Virus record (IMG/VR): IMGVR_UViG_3300009431_000722
Location: 1 to 25,624 of that record
From: a virus
Reading direction: 5' to 3' (one strand)
DNA length: 25,624 nt
A program made the position numbers and the translations under genes. This document shows, piece after piece, positions 16,933-23,630 of the stretch. How positions within the stretch are numbered: position 1 is the stretch's first letter; each line of letters begins with the position of its first letter. The notes beneath the pieces are model-generated. The model did no database searches. It saw only the letters and a list, made by a program, of their open reading frames with translations, and had not been told where the DNA came from.

Positions 16933-17076
16933 TTAATCTGGAGAAGGAATTTGTGGATCAACAAAAATAATGTTCGCAATATCTGGATAGTGTAAAAAAA
17001 GTTGGTATATTCCAAAAAAAAATAAACTAATAATTAACCAAAAGCCGAGTGTATATAAATTTATCTTTTTCATCAT
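16933..17076 (-). CDS. Possible small single-TM membrane protein on the opposite strand (47 residues)
   Basis: On the minus strand, from the ATG ATG at 17076-17071 to TAA at 16935-16933, this ORF gives MMKK followed by one strong hydrophobic helix (LGFWLIISLFFFGIYQLFL) and a short Pro-ended tail. It fits exactly inside the gap between two + strand genes, its stop abutting the stop of the 895-residue gene. A consensus-like promoter lies directly upstream with the predicted start about at the ATG, so the mRNA would be leaderless. It is the only minus-strand candidate in the virion block. Function unknown; it could be a small moron or inhibitor of membrane processes. Confidence 0.45.
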   Translation of the reverse strand: MMKKINLYTLGFWLIISLFFFGIYQLFLHYPDIANIIFVDPQIPSPD

Positions 17077-17080
17077 CTCA

Positions 17081-17108
17081 ATTATATCATAAATCCAATC
17101 AAAGTCAA
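17081..17108 (-). promoter_or_regulatory. Sigma70-like promoter facing left
   Basis: Read on the minus strand: TTGACT (17108-17103), 16-base spacer, TATAAT (17086-17081). This is 11 of 12 consensus positions. The predicted start is near 17074, at the first ATG of the small membrane-protein ORF. It also covers the region just before the + strand fibre gene. AT-rich DNA raises the chance of coincidental matches. Confidence 0.5.
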
Positions 17109-17117
17109 GAGGAATAA

Positions 17118-18707
17118 ATGAGCTGGTATTACAATCCATTTACAGGAAACTTAGATTACTATAAAGACTATACAGAAGTATTAGCACACGCCGACCTATC
17201 TGATATGCCTGATACTGGCGGGACTGTCTCTGACCATGATGCAAGGTATTATAAATCAGGCGATAGTCCTTCTTTTGGTTCTATTACTCTAACTGATGAT
17301 ACTTCCGTTATTTCTTCGGCTAATGCAATAGACATCAGACCAAGTGGTGACACCGACGATTATTTACAATTCCTTACCTCAGGTAATACTCCTTATATCA
17401 GAAGAGTAGGTGGCGGTGAAGTTATACTTTCTACAGATGGTTCTTTTATTCAACTAACCTTATATGAAAGTACTACCTCAGAATCCTATCTACAGCATAC
17501 CAACTCTACTGATGATTTAATAATCCAAGCTCAAGATAAGATAAATCTTCGTGCTAATGAAGAGATAGACCTTAGACCAAGTGGAGATTCAGATGACTAT
17601 ATCGCCCTACAAACAGTAGGTGGTGTTCCAGAGATAACGACAGTAGGTGCTTGTGATTTAAAGATTACATCAAGTAGCGGTGAAATAGATTTTGATAACG
17701 AAAATTTGACTACCGCAGGGAATCTTACTTTATCAAAAGTCTTAATAGATATTACTGATGCAGAGGCATTATTAGTCCGCAAGAATGGAGATACGGGAGA
17801 TATATTAACGGTAGATACTACCAATTCTGTCGTAGAAATAGGCGGTTCTGGTCGTTCTATATTCAACGAAGGTGCTGTAATAAATGAGGGTGCTAATGAT
17901 AGCGACTTCAGAGTAGAAAGTCAAAGCAATATTGAAATGCTTTGGGTAGATGCAAGCACAAATAGAGTAGGTGTCGGCACTGGAGCTTTAGATAGGACAC
18001 TCCATATACAAGAGAGTAATACTTCTAATGCTAGTTGTGGTTTTAAAATAGAAAATACCAGCACCAATGTAGGAGCTGATGCTGTTTGTCAATTCAGGGT
18101 AGTAAGTCAAGATTTTATTATGGGAATTGATAGCACAGATGATGATTTTAAAATTGGCGAAGCAACCACATTGGGCACATCTGTAAGACTTACCATAGCA
18201 GATGGAACAGGTGATATTACTATTGCTCAGGATTTAACGGTATCTGGGGATTTGACTGTTGGCAAGATAACTTCGACTGCAAGTGGATATTTATCTATAA
18301 CCACAACTGCTTCTTCTACTGCTACAGCTCTTGAATTTGATGTATTTGATGAGGATAACTATGCTACATATACTTTTGATAGTAATGTAACTGCCGATGG
18401 AATAACTTATACTCAAGCAAATGGCAGATTTACTGCTAATTCAGACGGGATATATCTTATTACTGTAACATTCATTCTTAATATATCATCTTCAGGTCTT
18501 GTTGTATTAGCAGTTAAAGATAACGGTGCAGCTTTCTATTCACACGATTTTTATATTCATAGTGCAGTTGATCCTGTGATCAGGTCAATATCAGTAATAA
18601 GAGGTTTAAGCAATAATGATTATATAAATGTAACTTTAGATAGTTCGGGAGCAGGAACATTAAGTGCTTATGATGGAACTACAATGACAATAAGTAAGAT
18701 GAAATAA
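17118..18707 (+). CDS. Tail fibre / appendage protein with C1q-like tip
   Basis: A 529-residue beta-rich fibre. It begins MSWYYNPFTGNLDYY and has SDHDARYY (~37-44), the HD.RYY motif common in fibre attachment regions. The shaft has two similar modules beginning IDIRPSGDTDDYLQF (~70) and IDLRPSGDSDDYIAL (~150), then collagen-free repeats with VGIGG-like elements. The C-terminal ~140 residues (from about 386) look like a C1q/TNF-like jelly roll: ALEFDVFD, GRFTANSDGIYLITVTF, VVLAVKDNG and a final TMTISKM strand. Such tips trimerise and bind receptors. RBS GAGGAA lies upstream. No chaperone gene follows, so folding is probably autonomous. Confidence 0.75.
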   Translation: MSWYYNPFTGNLDYYKDYTEVLAHADLSDMPDTGGTVSDHDARYYKSGDSPSFGSITLTDDTSVISSANAIDIRPSGDTDDYLQFLTSGNTPYIRRVGGGEVILSTDGSFIQLTLYESTTSESYLQHTNSTDDLIIQAQDKINLRANEEIDLRPSGDSDDYIALQTVGGVPEITTVGACDLKITSSSGEIDFDNENLTTAGNLTLSKVLIDITDAEALLVRKNGDTGDILTVDTTNSVVEIGGSGRSIFNEGAVINEGANDSDFRVESQSNIEMLWVDASTNRVGVGTGALDRTLHIQESNTSNASCGFKIENTSTNVGADAVCQFRVVSQDFIMGIDSTDDDFKIGEATTLGTSVRLTIADGTGDITIAQDLTVSGDLTVGKITSTASGYLSITTTASSTATALEFDVFDEDNYATYTFDSNVTADGITYTQANGRFTANSDGIYLITVTFILNISSSGLVVLAVKDNGAAFYSHDFYIHSAVDPVIRSISVIRGLSNNDYINVTLDSSGAGTLSAYDGTTMTISKMK

Positions 18708-18714
18708 GGAAGCT

Positions 18715-19329
18715 ATGATAGAAGTTCAATTACAAGATAACGAACAACCACACCCAGCGATAGGGCATATCATCTGGTGGGGTAGGCGTGCAAAGTTTTG
18801 GGATATGGATTTTATTGAGGATGCTACTGATTTACAATTAGATACCCTTAAGCAGGCATTAGATGAGTTCGTAAATATAATGGATGACCATTTTACGGAT
18901 ATGGGAGTTAGAGATTTAATTAAGGATTATGAAATATGTGGTTCTTTCGCATACGGTAACCAAAGGATATGGAGTGATTTTGATATACAACTTACTACTG
19001 AAGATAGAGATAAACAGGAACAATTAAGAACAATTTTTCTTGAAGATTTATCTTTCTTTATGGAACAAGTATATAAGATGCAGCACAGATTAAAAGTCAG
19101 TATAGAGGTTCGTTTTGGTGAATGGAAAAACAAACAATACAGCGAGGTTTATTCATTGAGAGAAAGAAAATTATATAATAGAGAACCTCATACAAGACGA
19201 CCTGATACATTTAAAAGGAGATACAATCGAGATACCCGAAGATATGAGGAAGTAGAAATGTTGGTAGCACCTACTTGGGATACTATTTATTGGACACAAG
19301 ATGGAGAGAGGACAGATGCCCCAGCTTAG
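18715..19329 (+). CDS. Nucleotidyltransferase-like protein (Pol-beta superfamily), 204 residues
   Basis: Starts 7 bases after the fibre stop with AAGGAA. The core motif ICGSFAYGNQRIWSDFDIQL gives G76-S77 and the D88/D90 metal pair of the Pol-beta-type nucleotidyltransferase fold, and E131 in SIEVRF is a candidate third carboxylate. The N-terminal helix bundle (residues 35-70) and basic C-terminus (RRPDTFKRRYNRDTRRY) flank it. Known relatives transfer NMPs to proteins, RNA or antibiotics, or serve as MNT toxins/antitoxins. I cannot tell the substrate. It lies between two fibre/tail genes, an unusual place for a nucleotidyltransferase. Confidence 0.7.
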   Translation: MIEVQLQDNEQPHPAIGHIIWWGRRAKFWDMDFIEDATDLQLDTLKQALDEFVNIMDDHFTDMGVRDLIKDYEICGSFAYGNQRIWSDFDIQLTTEDRDKQEQLRTIFLEDLSFFMEQVYKMQHRLKVSIEVRFGEWKNKQYSEVYSLRERKLYNREPHTRRPDTFKRRYNRDTRRYEEVEMLVAPTWDTIYWTQDGERTDAPA

Positions 19330-19915
19330 CACTTACGGTTCGACAGAAGATGGATATATTACCACACTTGCTATTAACAAGACAGCCACTACCTTGATAG
19401 TTGGTGCTCCTTCTTCATTCGCACAAGACCAAGATACTTATGAGTGGCACGGTTTTTTCTTCTTTGATACATCAAGTATTGGTGCAGGAGCTATAGTATC
19501 AAAAGTTGTATTAAGATATGTAGTTACTGCTGTAGTTGGCGGACTTGATATGAGGGCATTAAGGTTAAAATTTTATATGGGGGATGATGCAGGAACTACT
19601 CTTGAAACTACTGATTATAAGGATGTTGTGATTGGAGGAACCTTGGGTTATACCGAGGTAAAGCAACCCGTGGTTCAAACATACACACGAACTTTCTTAG
19701 TTGCTTCCTATCCTGAAGTAAATCTAACAGGCACAACCAATATTGAGATAGATGCCCATTGGGCAGGTGCTATAACAACTGATACACACGCAGTAATAGG
19801 AACACAGGAAAATGCAACAGAAGCAAACAGACCTTTACTTACAGTTGATTATGATTATGCAGGTATATCCAATGCTGATTTAAAGAATGCTGAATTAAGA
19901 AACGCTAAGCCATAG
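19316..19915 (+). CDS. Beta-sandwich (DNRLRE/CBM-like) tail protein
   Basis: A ~199-residue protein. I choose ATG 19316, which has GGAGAGAGG about five bases upstream; ATG 19301 lies in frame but has no comparable site. The gene overlaps the nucleotidyltransferase by 14 bases. Sequence character is that of a disaggregatase-related DNRLRE-type beta-sandwich: FFFFDTSSIGAGAIVSKVVLRYVV in the centre, then FYMGDDAGTT, TTNIEIDAHW and RPLLTVDYDY near the end. These domains occur in extracellular carbohydrate-binding and polysaccharide-related proteins and in phage appendages. The last 15 residues (ISNADLKNAELRNAKP) resemble a short pentapeptide-like repeat. Confidence 0.6.
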   Translation: MPQLSTYGSTEDGYITTLAINKTATTLIVGAPSSFAQDQDTYEWHGFFFFDTSSIGAGAIVSKVVLRYVVTAVVGGLDMRALRLKFYMGDDAGTTLETTDYKDVVIGGTLGYTEVKQPVVQTYTRTFLVASYPEVNLTGTTNIEIDAHWAGAITTDTHAVIGTQENATEANRPLLTVDYDYAGISNADLKNAELRNAKP

Positions 19916-19923
19916 GAGGAATT

Positions 19924-20115
19924 ATGCCAAAGTTTGATTTCAGTAATGAAGAAGTTAAGATGTTAAAAGGATTTCTTGATGTAGCAGTAAAGGCATTGGG
20001 GATACAAGTTGCTAGTAATGCTTTAATGCTTTTGAAAAAACTCAATAATCCCTCACTTAGGGAAAAACAAAAGGAGAAAGATGGTGAGGAAGAAAAGAAA
20101 CCTGACGATAAATGA
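19924..20115 (+). CDS. Small charged protein, 63 residues, unknown function
   Basis: RBS AGGAGG lies seven bases upstream. The first ~43 residues (FDFSNEEVKMLKGFLDVAVKALGIQVASNALMLLKKL) form a predicted amphipathic helix; the C-terminus is a long charged tail (REKQKEKDGEEEKKPDDK). No family recognised. It opens a run of short, overlapping genes encoding membrane proteins. Confidence 0.55.
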   Translation: MPKFDFSNEEVKMLKGFLDVAVKALGIQVASNALMLLKKLNNPSLREKQKEKDGEEEKKPDDK

Positions 20116-20245
20116 ACGATTAATTGTAATAGAAACTCTATTAAGCAACCATCTTAAGCATCATGAATGGGTAACCCTTGCGATTCTTTGTCCGATCTTA
20201 GTGATGGTTGTGGGAACATTTATTAAGATACTTTTTACTAAATGA
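20081..20245 (+). CDS. Small membrane protein, 54 residues, XhlA/holin-like architecture
   Basis: ATG 20081 lies inside the end of the previous gene in another frame with AAGGAGAAAG just upstream. The product has a basic N-terminus (MVRKKRNLTINERL), an amphipathic helix IVIETLLSNHLKHHEW and one hydrophobic segment (VTLAILCPILVMVVGTFIKIL) to the end. N-helix plus one C-terminal membrane segment is the layout of XhlA-type holin-associated proteins. Stop overlaps the next ATG (ATGA). Confidence 0.55.
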   Translation: MVRKKRNLTINERLIVIETLLSNHLKHHEWVTLAILCPILVMVVGTFIKILFTK

Positions 20246-20382
20246 AAAAGAAAAAGAAACGATATAGAAAACATCTTACAAAATTTGGAGATATATTAAC
20301 TGCTCCTGTATTAGCATTGGGATTACAAGAATGGATAAAGAAAAATCAAAAGGTTGGCACAAGCTCGACTGTCCAAAGATAA
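20242..20382 (+). CDS. Small basic protein, 46 residues, unknown
   Basis: Starts with ATGA overlap to the previous gene. Very Lys/Arg-rich N-terminus (MKKKKKRYRKHL), then a moderately hydrophobic stretch (FGDILTAPVLALGLQEW). Overlaps the next candidate gene by 52 bases in another frame, so one of the two may not be expressed. No family recognised. Confidence 0.4.
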   Translation: MKKKKKRYRKHLTKFGDILTAPVLALGLQEWIKKNQKVGTSSTVQR

Positions 20383-20609
20383 GTTACACGCAATTAGGGA
20401 AAATATTACACAGTATATCTAATGTTACGACTGAAATAACAGGAGTAGAATTAAAGCTTAAAGATAGAAAAGAACCAGAATTAAAAAAATTGGGAAAAAA
20501 ACTCTCACATATACGAAGAGGGATAGGTAAGGAAATAAGGAATATATATAGTGTTATTAATGATGAACAAAATCGCATAGTAAAAATGTCGGAGGAAAAG
20601 AATGATTGA
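20331..20609 (+). CDS. Helical charged protein, 92 residues, unknown
   Basis: A strongly charged, almost entirely helical protein (HSISNVTTEITGVELKLKDR, KLGKKLSHIRRGIGKEIRN). No Shine-Dalgarno is obvious at the ATG, and the 5' end overlaps the upstream small ORF by 52 bases, so a later start is possible. The stop overlaps the start of the next gene by eight bases, whose RBS (GGAGGAAAAG) lies inside this gene, supporting translation coupling. Confidence 0.5.
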   Translation: MDKEKSKGWHKLDCPKISYTQLGKILHSISNVTTEITGVELKLKDRKEPELKKLGKKLSHIRRGIGKEIRNIYSVINDEQNRIVKMSEEKND

Positions 20610-21072
20610 GGTTATCTATATTTTGATGATGACGTTTGCTGGTGGATTATGGGCTTTTGGTGGTTGGGGCATAGAGCCTCCTGTATGGTGGCAGGGAAAA
20701 TATTGGAGAAGATTTGCTTTACCTACGATATTACTTGGATTATTATTTTGGCTTCAAAATTATTTACCAATACACGGTTGGCAAATAATTTGTGCGTGGC
20801 TAAACCTTATTGCAATAGCTCATTTGGGGTATGGGGAAAGTAGTTCTTGGAAAAAGAAAACCCTAACAGCAATATCCTATGTAACCCCCGCCTTGTGGTT
20901 TGGTTGGACTTGGTGGATGTTATTAACGCCCCTAATATTTTTATGCACATTTGCTTTATCTAATTGGAATAAGACCTCTAAAGATTTTGTTTGGAAAATT
21001 GCCGAGTATATCACAGGTAGCACAATAGCAATGACAATTATAGGGGCATTGCAAAGGAGATGGTTAGGATGA
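20602..21072 (+). CDS. Multi-pass membrane protein, 156 residues
   Basis: RBS CGGAGGAAAAGA precedes the ATG. Hydrophobic segments at about 3-21, 40-57, 61-77, 88-100/105-122 and 136-150 predict four to five membrane spans. Unusually Trp-rich (FGGWGIEPPVWWQGKYWRRF, WFGWTWWMLL). This is not a typical small holin, but its position among tiny membrane proteins makes a membrane/lysis role plausible. No family named with certainty. The stop overlaps the next ATG. Confidence 0.6.
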   Translation: MIEVIYILMMTFAGGLWAFGGWGIEPPVWWQGKYWRRFALPTILLGLLFWLQNYLPIHGWQIICAWLNLIAIAHLGYGESSSWKKKTLTAISYVTPALWFGWTWWMLLTPLIFLCTFALSNWNKTSKDFVWKIAEYITGSTIAMTIIGALQRRWLG

Positions 21073-21194
21073 GCCTTGCTAGTTTAGTATTGGTAGAATA
21101 CTTAGCTACTCTTATTTTAAATGCCTCACTTAAAGTTGTGATGATATGGGCAATTATAAAATATATAAACAAAAGAATATTAAAGAGGAGGTGA
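21069..21194 (+). CDS. Tiny membrane protein, 41 residues
   Basis: ATGA overlap with the upstream gene. One long hydrophobic helix (LASLVLVEYLATLILNASLKVVMIWAIIKYI) followed by a basic end (NKRILKRR). Its last codons (AGG AGG TGA) form the RBS of the next gene, so the two are coupled. Looks like a single-span holin-like or holin-regulator peptide. Confidence 0.55.
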   Translation: MSLASLVLVEYLATLILNASLKVVMIWAIIKYINKRILKRR

Positions 21195-21198
21195 ATCA

Positions 21199-21429
21199 AT
21201 GATAAAGAGTTTATTAAGAAAGCTTATTCCTAAAAACTTGGCGGGTATTGTAGGGTTGATACAATCAGCTTTACCGCTTATAAGGGAGTTTCTTATGGTA
21301 ATAACTCGTATTTGTGCTGTATTGATTCCTGGAAACAAAGATGATTTATTAGTAGAAAAGATAGGAGACTTCTTTGATGGATTTGAGGAAATATTTGAGA
21401 AAATCAAGGATTTCTTCTTAGAGATATAG
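21199..21429 (+). CDS. Small amphipathic protein, 76 residues, unknown
   Basis: Strong RBS GAGGAGG. Basic N-terminus (MIKSLLRKLIPKNLAG), then a hydrophobic helix (IVGLIQSALPLIREFLMVITRICAVLIP, ~17-44) that could enter a membrane, then an acidic amphipathic helix (EKIGDFFDGFEEIFEKIKDFFLEI). The dipolar helices suggest oligomerisation at a membrane surface. Part of the same small-gene run; function unknown. Confidence 0.55.
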   Translation: MIKSLLRKLIPKNLAGIVGLIQSALPLIREFLMVITRICAVLIPGNKDDLLVEKIGDFFDGFEEIFEKIKDFFLEI

Positions 21430-21436
21430 GTGAATA

Positions 21437-21661
21437 ATGATAGGAGAGATAGCAGGTGTTATAAATAAGGTTCTTGGTTTCTTTTCGGTTAAAGAAAGAA
21501 AGCGTAGATTAAAAGGTAAATTGCGTGGTTTAAAGAAAAAAAGAAATAAAACCTGGAAAGCAATTAAGAAAAAACACGCAGAAGATAAAGAATTTTTGCT
21601 TGTTGATAATCTTAATAGACGAATTTCCGATTTAGAGGATAAATTGTGGGATTATGATTAG
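21437..21661 (+). CDS. Small basic coiled-coil protein, 74 residues
   Basis: AGGTG lies upstream. A short amphipathic N-terminus (MIGEIAGVINKVLGFF) leads into a lysine/arginine-rich helix (SVKERKRRLKGKLRGLKKKR) and an acidic last third (NLNRRISDLEDKLWDYD). Could bind nucleic acid, or be a spanin-like peptide lacking a clear membrane segment. No family recognised. The next gene follows after an AGGAGG site overlapping the stop. Confidence 0.5.
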   Translation: MIGEIAGVINKVLGFFSVKERKRRLKGKLRGLKKKRNKTWKAIKKKHAEDKEFLLVDNLNRRISDLEDKLWDYD

Positions 21662-21669
21662 GAGGCAAT

Positions 21670-22353
21670 ATGCCTATTGCTCCTGTTAAACAACTCACCA
21701 AAGCTGAGATAGTTTGGTTAGGCACTCACCGATGTAAATGCGAACACACCTATCTTGAGCATTATAATTGTTACGTAAAAGAGAATCCACAGCATCAATC
21801 AGTCGGCTTCCTTGATATAGAGGCGTCAAACTTAAAAGCCCCATTTGGCATTGTTTATACTTATTGTATAAAAGAGCTGGATGGGGTTCTTTTAAAGAGG
21901 GCGGTTACTCTTAAAGAACTTTATGAGGAAAAATATGATAAAGAACTTTTAAAACAATTTATCAAGGATACCGAACGGTTTGGTAGATTAGTGGTTCACT
22001 ATGGAACAGATTACAAGTTTGATTTGCCTTTTTTAAGAACGAGGGCGGTTAAATGGAATTTGCCTTTTCCTGAGTATAAATTTACCTATGCCTCAGATAC
22101 GTGGTCTATCGCAAAAAGCAAATTTTGCTTTCATTCTAATAGACTAGAGACGATTTGCCAGTTTTTTGGAATTTCCTGCAAGAAACATAAACTCAATCCC
22201 AATGTATGGATTAAGATGTTTACGGGAAATCCTAAGCTTATGCAACAAGCCCTTAATTACATAATGAAACATAATATAGAAGATGTAATGAGCTTAGAAG
22301 CATTGTGGAAAAAGATTAATAAATACGCAAATATTTCAAAAACAAGTATCTAA
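21670..22353 (+). CDS. DEDD-type 3'-5' exonuclease-like protein (RNase H-like)
   Basis: A 227-residue RNase H-fold exonuclease. Motif I is FLDIEASN (D49, E51), motif II YKFDLPFL (D118, normally in 'N.fDlpfl'), and motif III HNIEDVMSLEALW with D205. Position 201, normally Tyr in DEDDy or the His of DEDDh one residue further away, is His at D-4. A Cys/His group at the N-terminus (C22, C24, H26, H31, C34) may bind zinc. RBS AGGAGG precedes the ATG. It begins the nucleic-acid block after the membrane genes and could act in DNA repair, replication or degradation of host DNA. Confidence 0.75.
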   Translation: MPIAPVKQLTKAEIVWLGTHRCKCEHTYLEHYNCYVKENPQHQSVGFLDIEASNLKAPFGIVYTYCIKELDGVLLKRAVTLKELYEEKYDKELLKQFIKDTERFGRLVVHYGTDYKFDLPFLRTRAVKWNLPFPEYKFTYASDTWSIAKSKFCFHSNRLETICQFFGISCKKHKLNPNVWIKMFTGNPKLMQQALNYIMKHNIEDVMSLEALWKKINKYANISKTSI

Positions 22354-22354
22354 A

Positions 22355-22735
22355 ATGAAAAGAATAACGCCTATAAGATTTATAAAAGAGGGTGCAAAGG
22401 GAAGATACTACGAGGCAAAGATAAACTGCGCCAAGATGAAAATTATCATTGCCGATGGCGAGGATGACTACCCTGTGCGTGTTACCTGTCAATATACTGG
22501 TGATGGAGGCTGTGATGCTAATTTGGGAGCTATCCAAAGGTTAGTTACCTCAATGTTGGAGTGCAACGTTAGGGCGGAGATAATCATTAATGACTTAAAT
22601 AAAATTACCTGTGATGCCTGTAAACGAAAACTCTATAAAGATAAGGATAAAACAATCGCATTAAGTTGTGCCAGGGCAATAGCGGGTGCTTTAAATAAAC
22701 ATATAACCAAGGAAAATGGAGAGAAAAAGGAATAG
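22355..22735 (+). CDS. TSCPD-domain-like protein, 126 residues
   Basis: The segment YTGDGGCDANLGAIQRLVTSMLECNV (C53, N56) plus IINDLNKITCDAC (C86, C89) follows the TSCPD pattern ('gC.gN..ai.rlv...le.gv...eii..L.gi.C..C'), a domain found alone and at the C-terminus of B12-dependent ribonucleotide reductases. The Cys residues may bind metal. The start lies one base after the upstream stop with no clear RBS, implying coupling to the exonuclease. A second SCARAIAGAL element follows, also typical. A link to nucleotide metabolism is inferred; the protein has no reductase domain. Confidence 0.6.
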   Translation: MKRITPIRFIKEGAKGRYYEAKINCAKMKIIIADGEDDYPVRVTCQYTGDGGCDANLGAIQRLVTSMLECNVRAEIIINDLNKITCDACKRKLYKDKDKTIALSCARAIAGALNKHITKENGEKKE

Positions 22736-22747
22736 GGAGTAGGTGTT

Positions 22748-22927
22748 ATGATACGGACATTCTACGAACATAAAATAATTTGCCCTAAATGCAAAAAGGA
22801 CTTGGGGATAATTTGCCACGAATTTAATAATCATCAATGTCCATATTGTGGACACGAAGAAGATAGAGAAAAATTCAAAAAGACAATAAGATTTGTGTAT
22901 AAAGGTAAATTTTTAGATGAAGTGTAA
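22748..22927 (+). CDS. Small zinc-ribbon protein, 59 residues
   Basis: ATG 22748 follows GGGAGTAGGTG. The product has ICPKCKK (C12, C15) and QCPYCGHEE (C31, C34), two CxxC knuckles of a zinc ribbon separated by 15 residues, then a basic tail (KFKKTIRFVYKGKF). Short zinc ribbons are common in phage early regions, where they bind nucleic acid or host proteins. The stop overlaps the start of the next small gene. Confidence 0.6.
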   Translation: MIRTFYEHKIICPKCKKDLGIICHEFNNHQCPYCGHEEDREKFKKTIRFVYKGKFLDEV

Positions 22928-23066
22928 GGATTGTCCTAATTTTGATAAGACGCAACAAATGTGTTTAGCCGATACAACCGAATTAGAAGATAATACTTGT
23001 TTATTAAGGTTAATCTATTGGACACTTAATGACGAAGAAGGAGATGAATGGAAGTATCAACATTAA
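22917..23066 (+). CDS. Small Cys-containing protein, 49 residues
   Basis: Starts inside the end of the zinc-ribbon gene (11-base overlap). C3, C6, C16 and C28 (KCKDCPNF, MCLAD, NTCLL) could form one metal site; the rest is acidic (LNDEEGDEWKYQH). No family recognised. The overlap chain with both neighbours supports it being translated. Confidence 0.5.
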   Translation: MKCKDCPNFDKTQQMCLADTTELEDNTCLLRLIYWTLNDEEGDEWKYQH

Positions 23067-23149
23067 TTTCTTTATTTAATTTCTTTCTGTTAATAGGGCT
23101 TTATTGGTGGATGTGGAAGTTGGGACACCACTATTATAAAGATGATTAA
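23048..23149 (+). CDS. Tiny single-span membrane protein, 33 residues
   Basis: ATG 23048 follows AAGGAGATGA. One hydrophobic helix (LISLFNFFLLIGLYWWMW) and a short polar tail (KLGHHYYKDD). It overlaps its upstream neighbour by 19 bases and downstream neighbour by 8, as do the other genes in this row. Function unknown. Confidence 0.45.
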   Translation: MEVSTLISLFNFFLLIGLYWWMWKLGHHYYKDD

Positions 23150-23321
23150 ACAAAATCACCATATCAGCTATGACCCAGAGATTATAGTTCCTATTTTTAA
23201 AGGAGAACATTGGATTCTAACACAACTTCATCGCAGAAAGCATATTTCTAAAGGTTTTTGTAAGGCTCTTAAGACCTGGCTTGCTTTGAACGAAGATAAG
23301 GCGCAGGTTTTAGACCTTTGA
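23142..23321 (+). CDS. Small protein with HHI...H element, 59 residues, unknown
   Basis: Begins MIKQNHHISYDPEIIVPIFKG and continues with GEHWILTQLHRRKHISKGFCKALKTWL. The HH plus a later H in a beta-alpha setting recalls an HNH/His-Me core without its Cys pairs, but the match is weak and I do not assign nuclease function. Its 3' end runs 53 bases into the convergent minus-strand regulator gene, so the last part is shared on opposite strands. It marks the end of the + strand run before the control region. Confidence 0.45.
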   Translation: MIKQNHHISYDPEIIVPIFKGEHWILTQLHRRKHISKGFCKALKTWLALNEDKAQVLDL

Positions 23322-23571
23322 GTTTCTTCAAATCCACATACTCATCATATAGGTTTTTTGTAGAATCTTTCTCTGCCTTATTTAACGAAATCCTACCAGC
23401 TTGCACTTCCAAAATGTCCATATAGAAATAATCTATACAGTCAGAAAAGAAGCGTTGATAGGTGACCCCAAACAGCTCGCAGATGTGCTGTAGTTTGGCT
23501 TCCTGAAATCGAGTAAGGCGAATCGCAGTTTTCTTACGTTGTGTGCCTATGTTGTCATAAATACCCATCAT
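23269..23571 (-). CDS. Probable ribbon-helix-helix-type regulator, 100 residues
   Basis: The only clear minus-strand gene. Its N-terminal part (RKKTAIRLTRFQEAKLQHICELFGVTYQRFFSDCIDYF, residues ~12-49) has a basic strand KTAIRLT followed by two helices, the pattern of ribbon-helix-helix repressors. The C-terminal ~50 residues are charged and helical and may mediate oligomerisation. A TTGACA-16-TAAAAT promoter precedes it with a very short leader. It is divergent from the + strand regulator at 23669 and its 3' end is convergent with the last small + gene. It could be the repressor of the early/late switch. Confidence 0.65.
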   Translation of the reverse strand: MMGIYDNIGTQRKKTAIRLTRFQEAKLQHICELFGVTYQRFFSDCIDYFYMDILEVQAGRISLNKAEKDSTKNLYDEYVDLKKLKGLKPAPYLRSKQARS

Positions 23572-23584
23572 TTATCACCACCCT

Positions 23585-23612
23585 ATTTTAGCCTTTTGAT
23601 TCGTTCTGTCAA
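23585..23612 (-). promoter_or_regulatory. Sigma70-like promoter of the minus-strand regulator
   Basis: On the minus strand: TTGACA (23612-23607), 16-base spacer, TAAAAT (23590-23585), an 11/12 consensus match with a perfect -35. The predicted start is about 23578, seven bases before the ATG at 23571. GGTGG near the -10 could act as a weak ribosome site only if the start is further upstream. Confidence 0.6.
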
Positions 23613-23625
23613 TGATATATCTCAT
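23612..23625. promoter_or_regulatory. Candidate operator between divergent promoters
   Basis: ATGA (23612-23615) and TCAT (23622-23625) form an inverted repeat around TATATC, overlapping the palindrome GATATATC (23614-23621). It lies between the -35 boxes of the two opposing promoters, where a ribbon-helix-helix protein could block both. Short and AT-rich, so only suggestive. Confidence 0.3.
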
Positions 23626-23630
23626 AAATC

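Noticed and set aside
23142-23321. HNH homing endonuclease
   Set aside because: HH and a later H are present, but the Cys pairs and the N position of the motif are not; too short to call.
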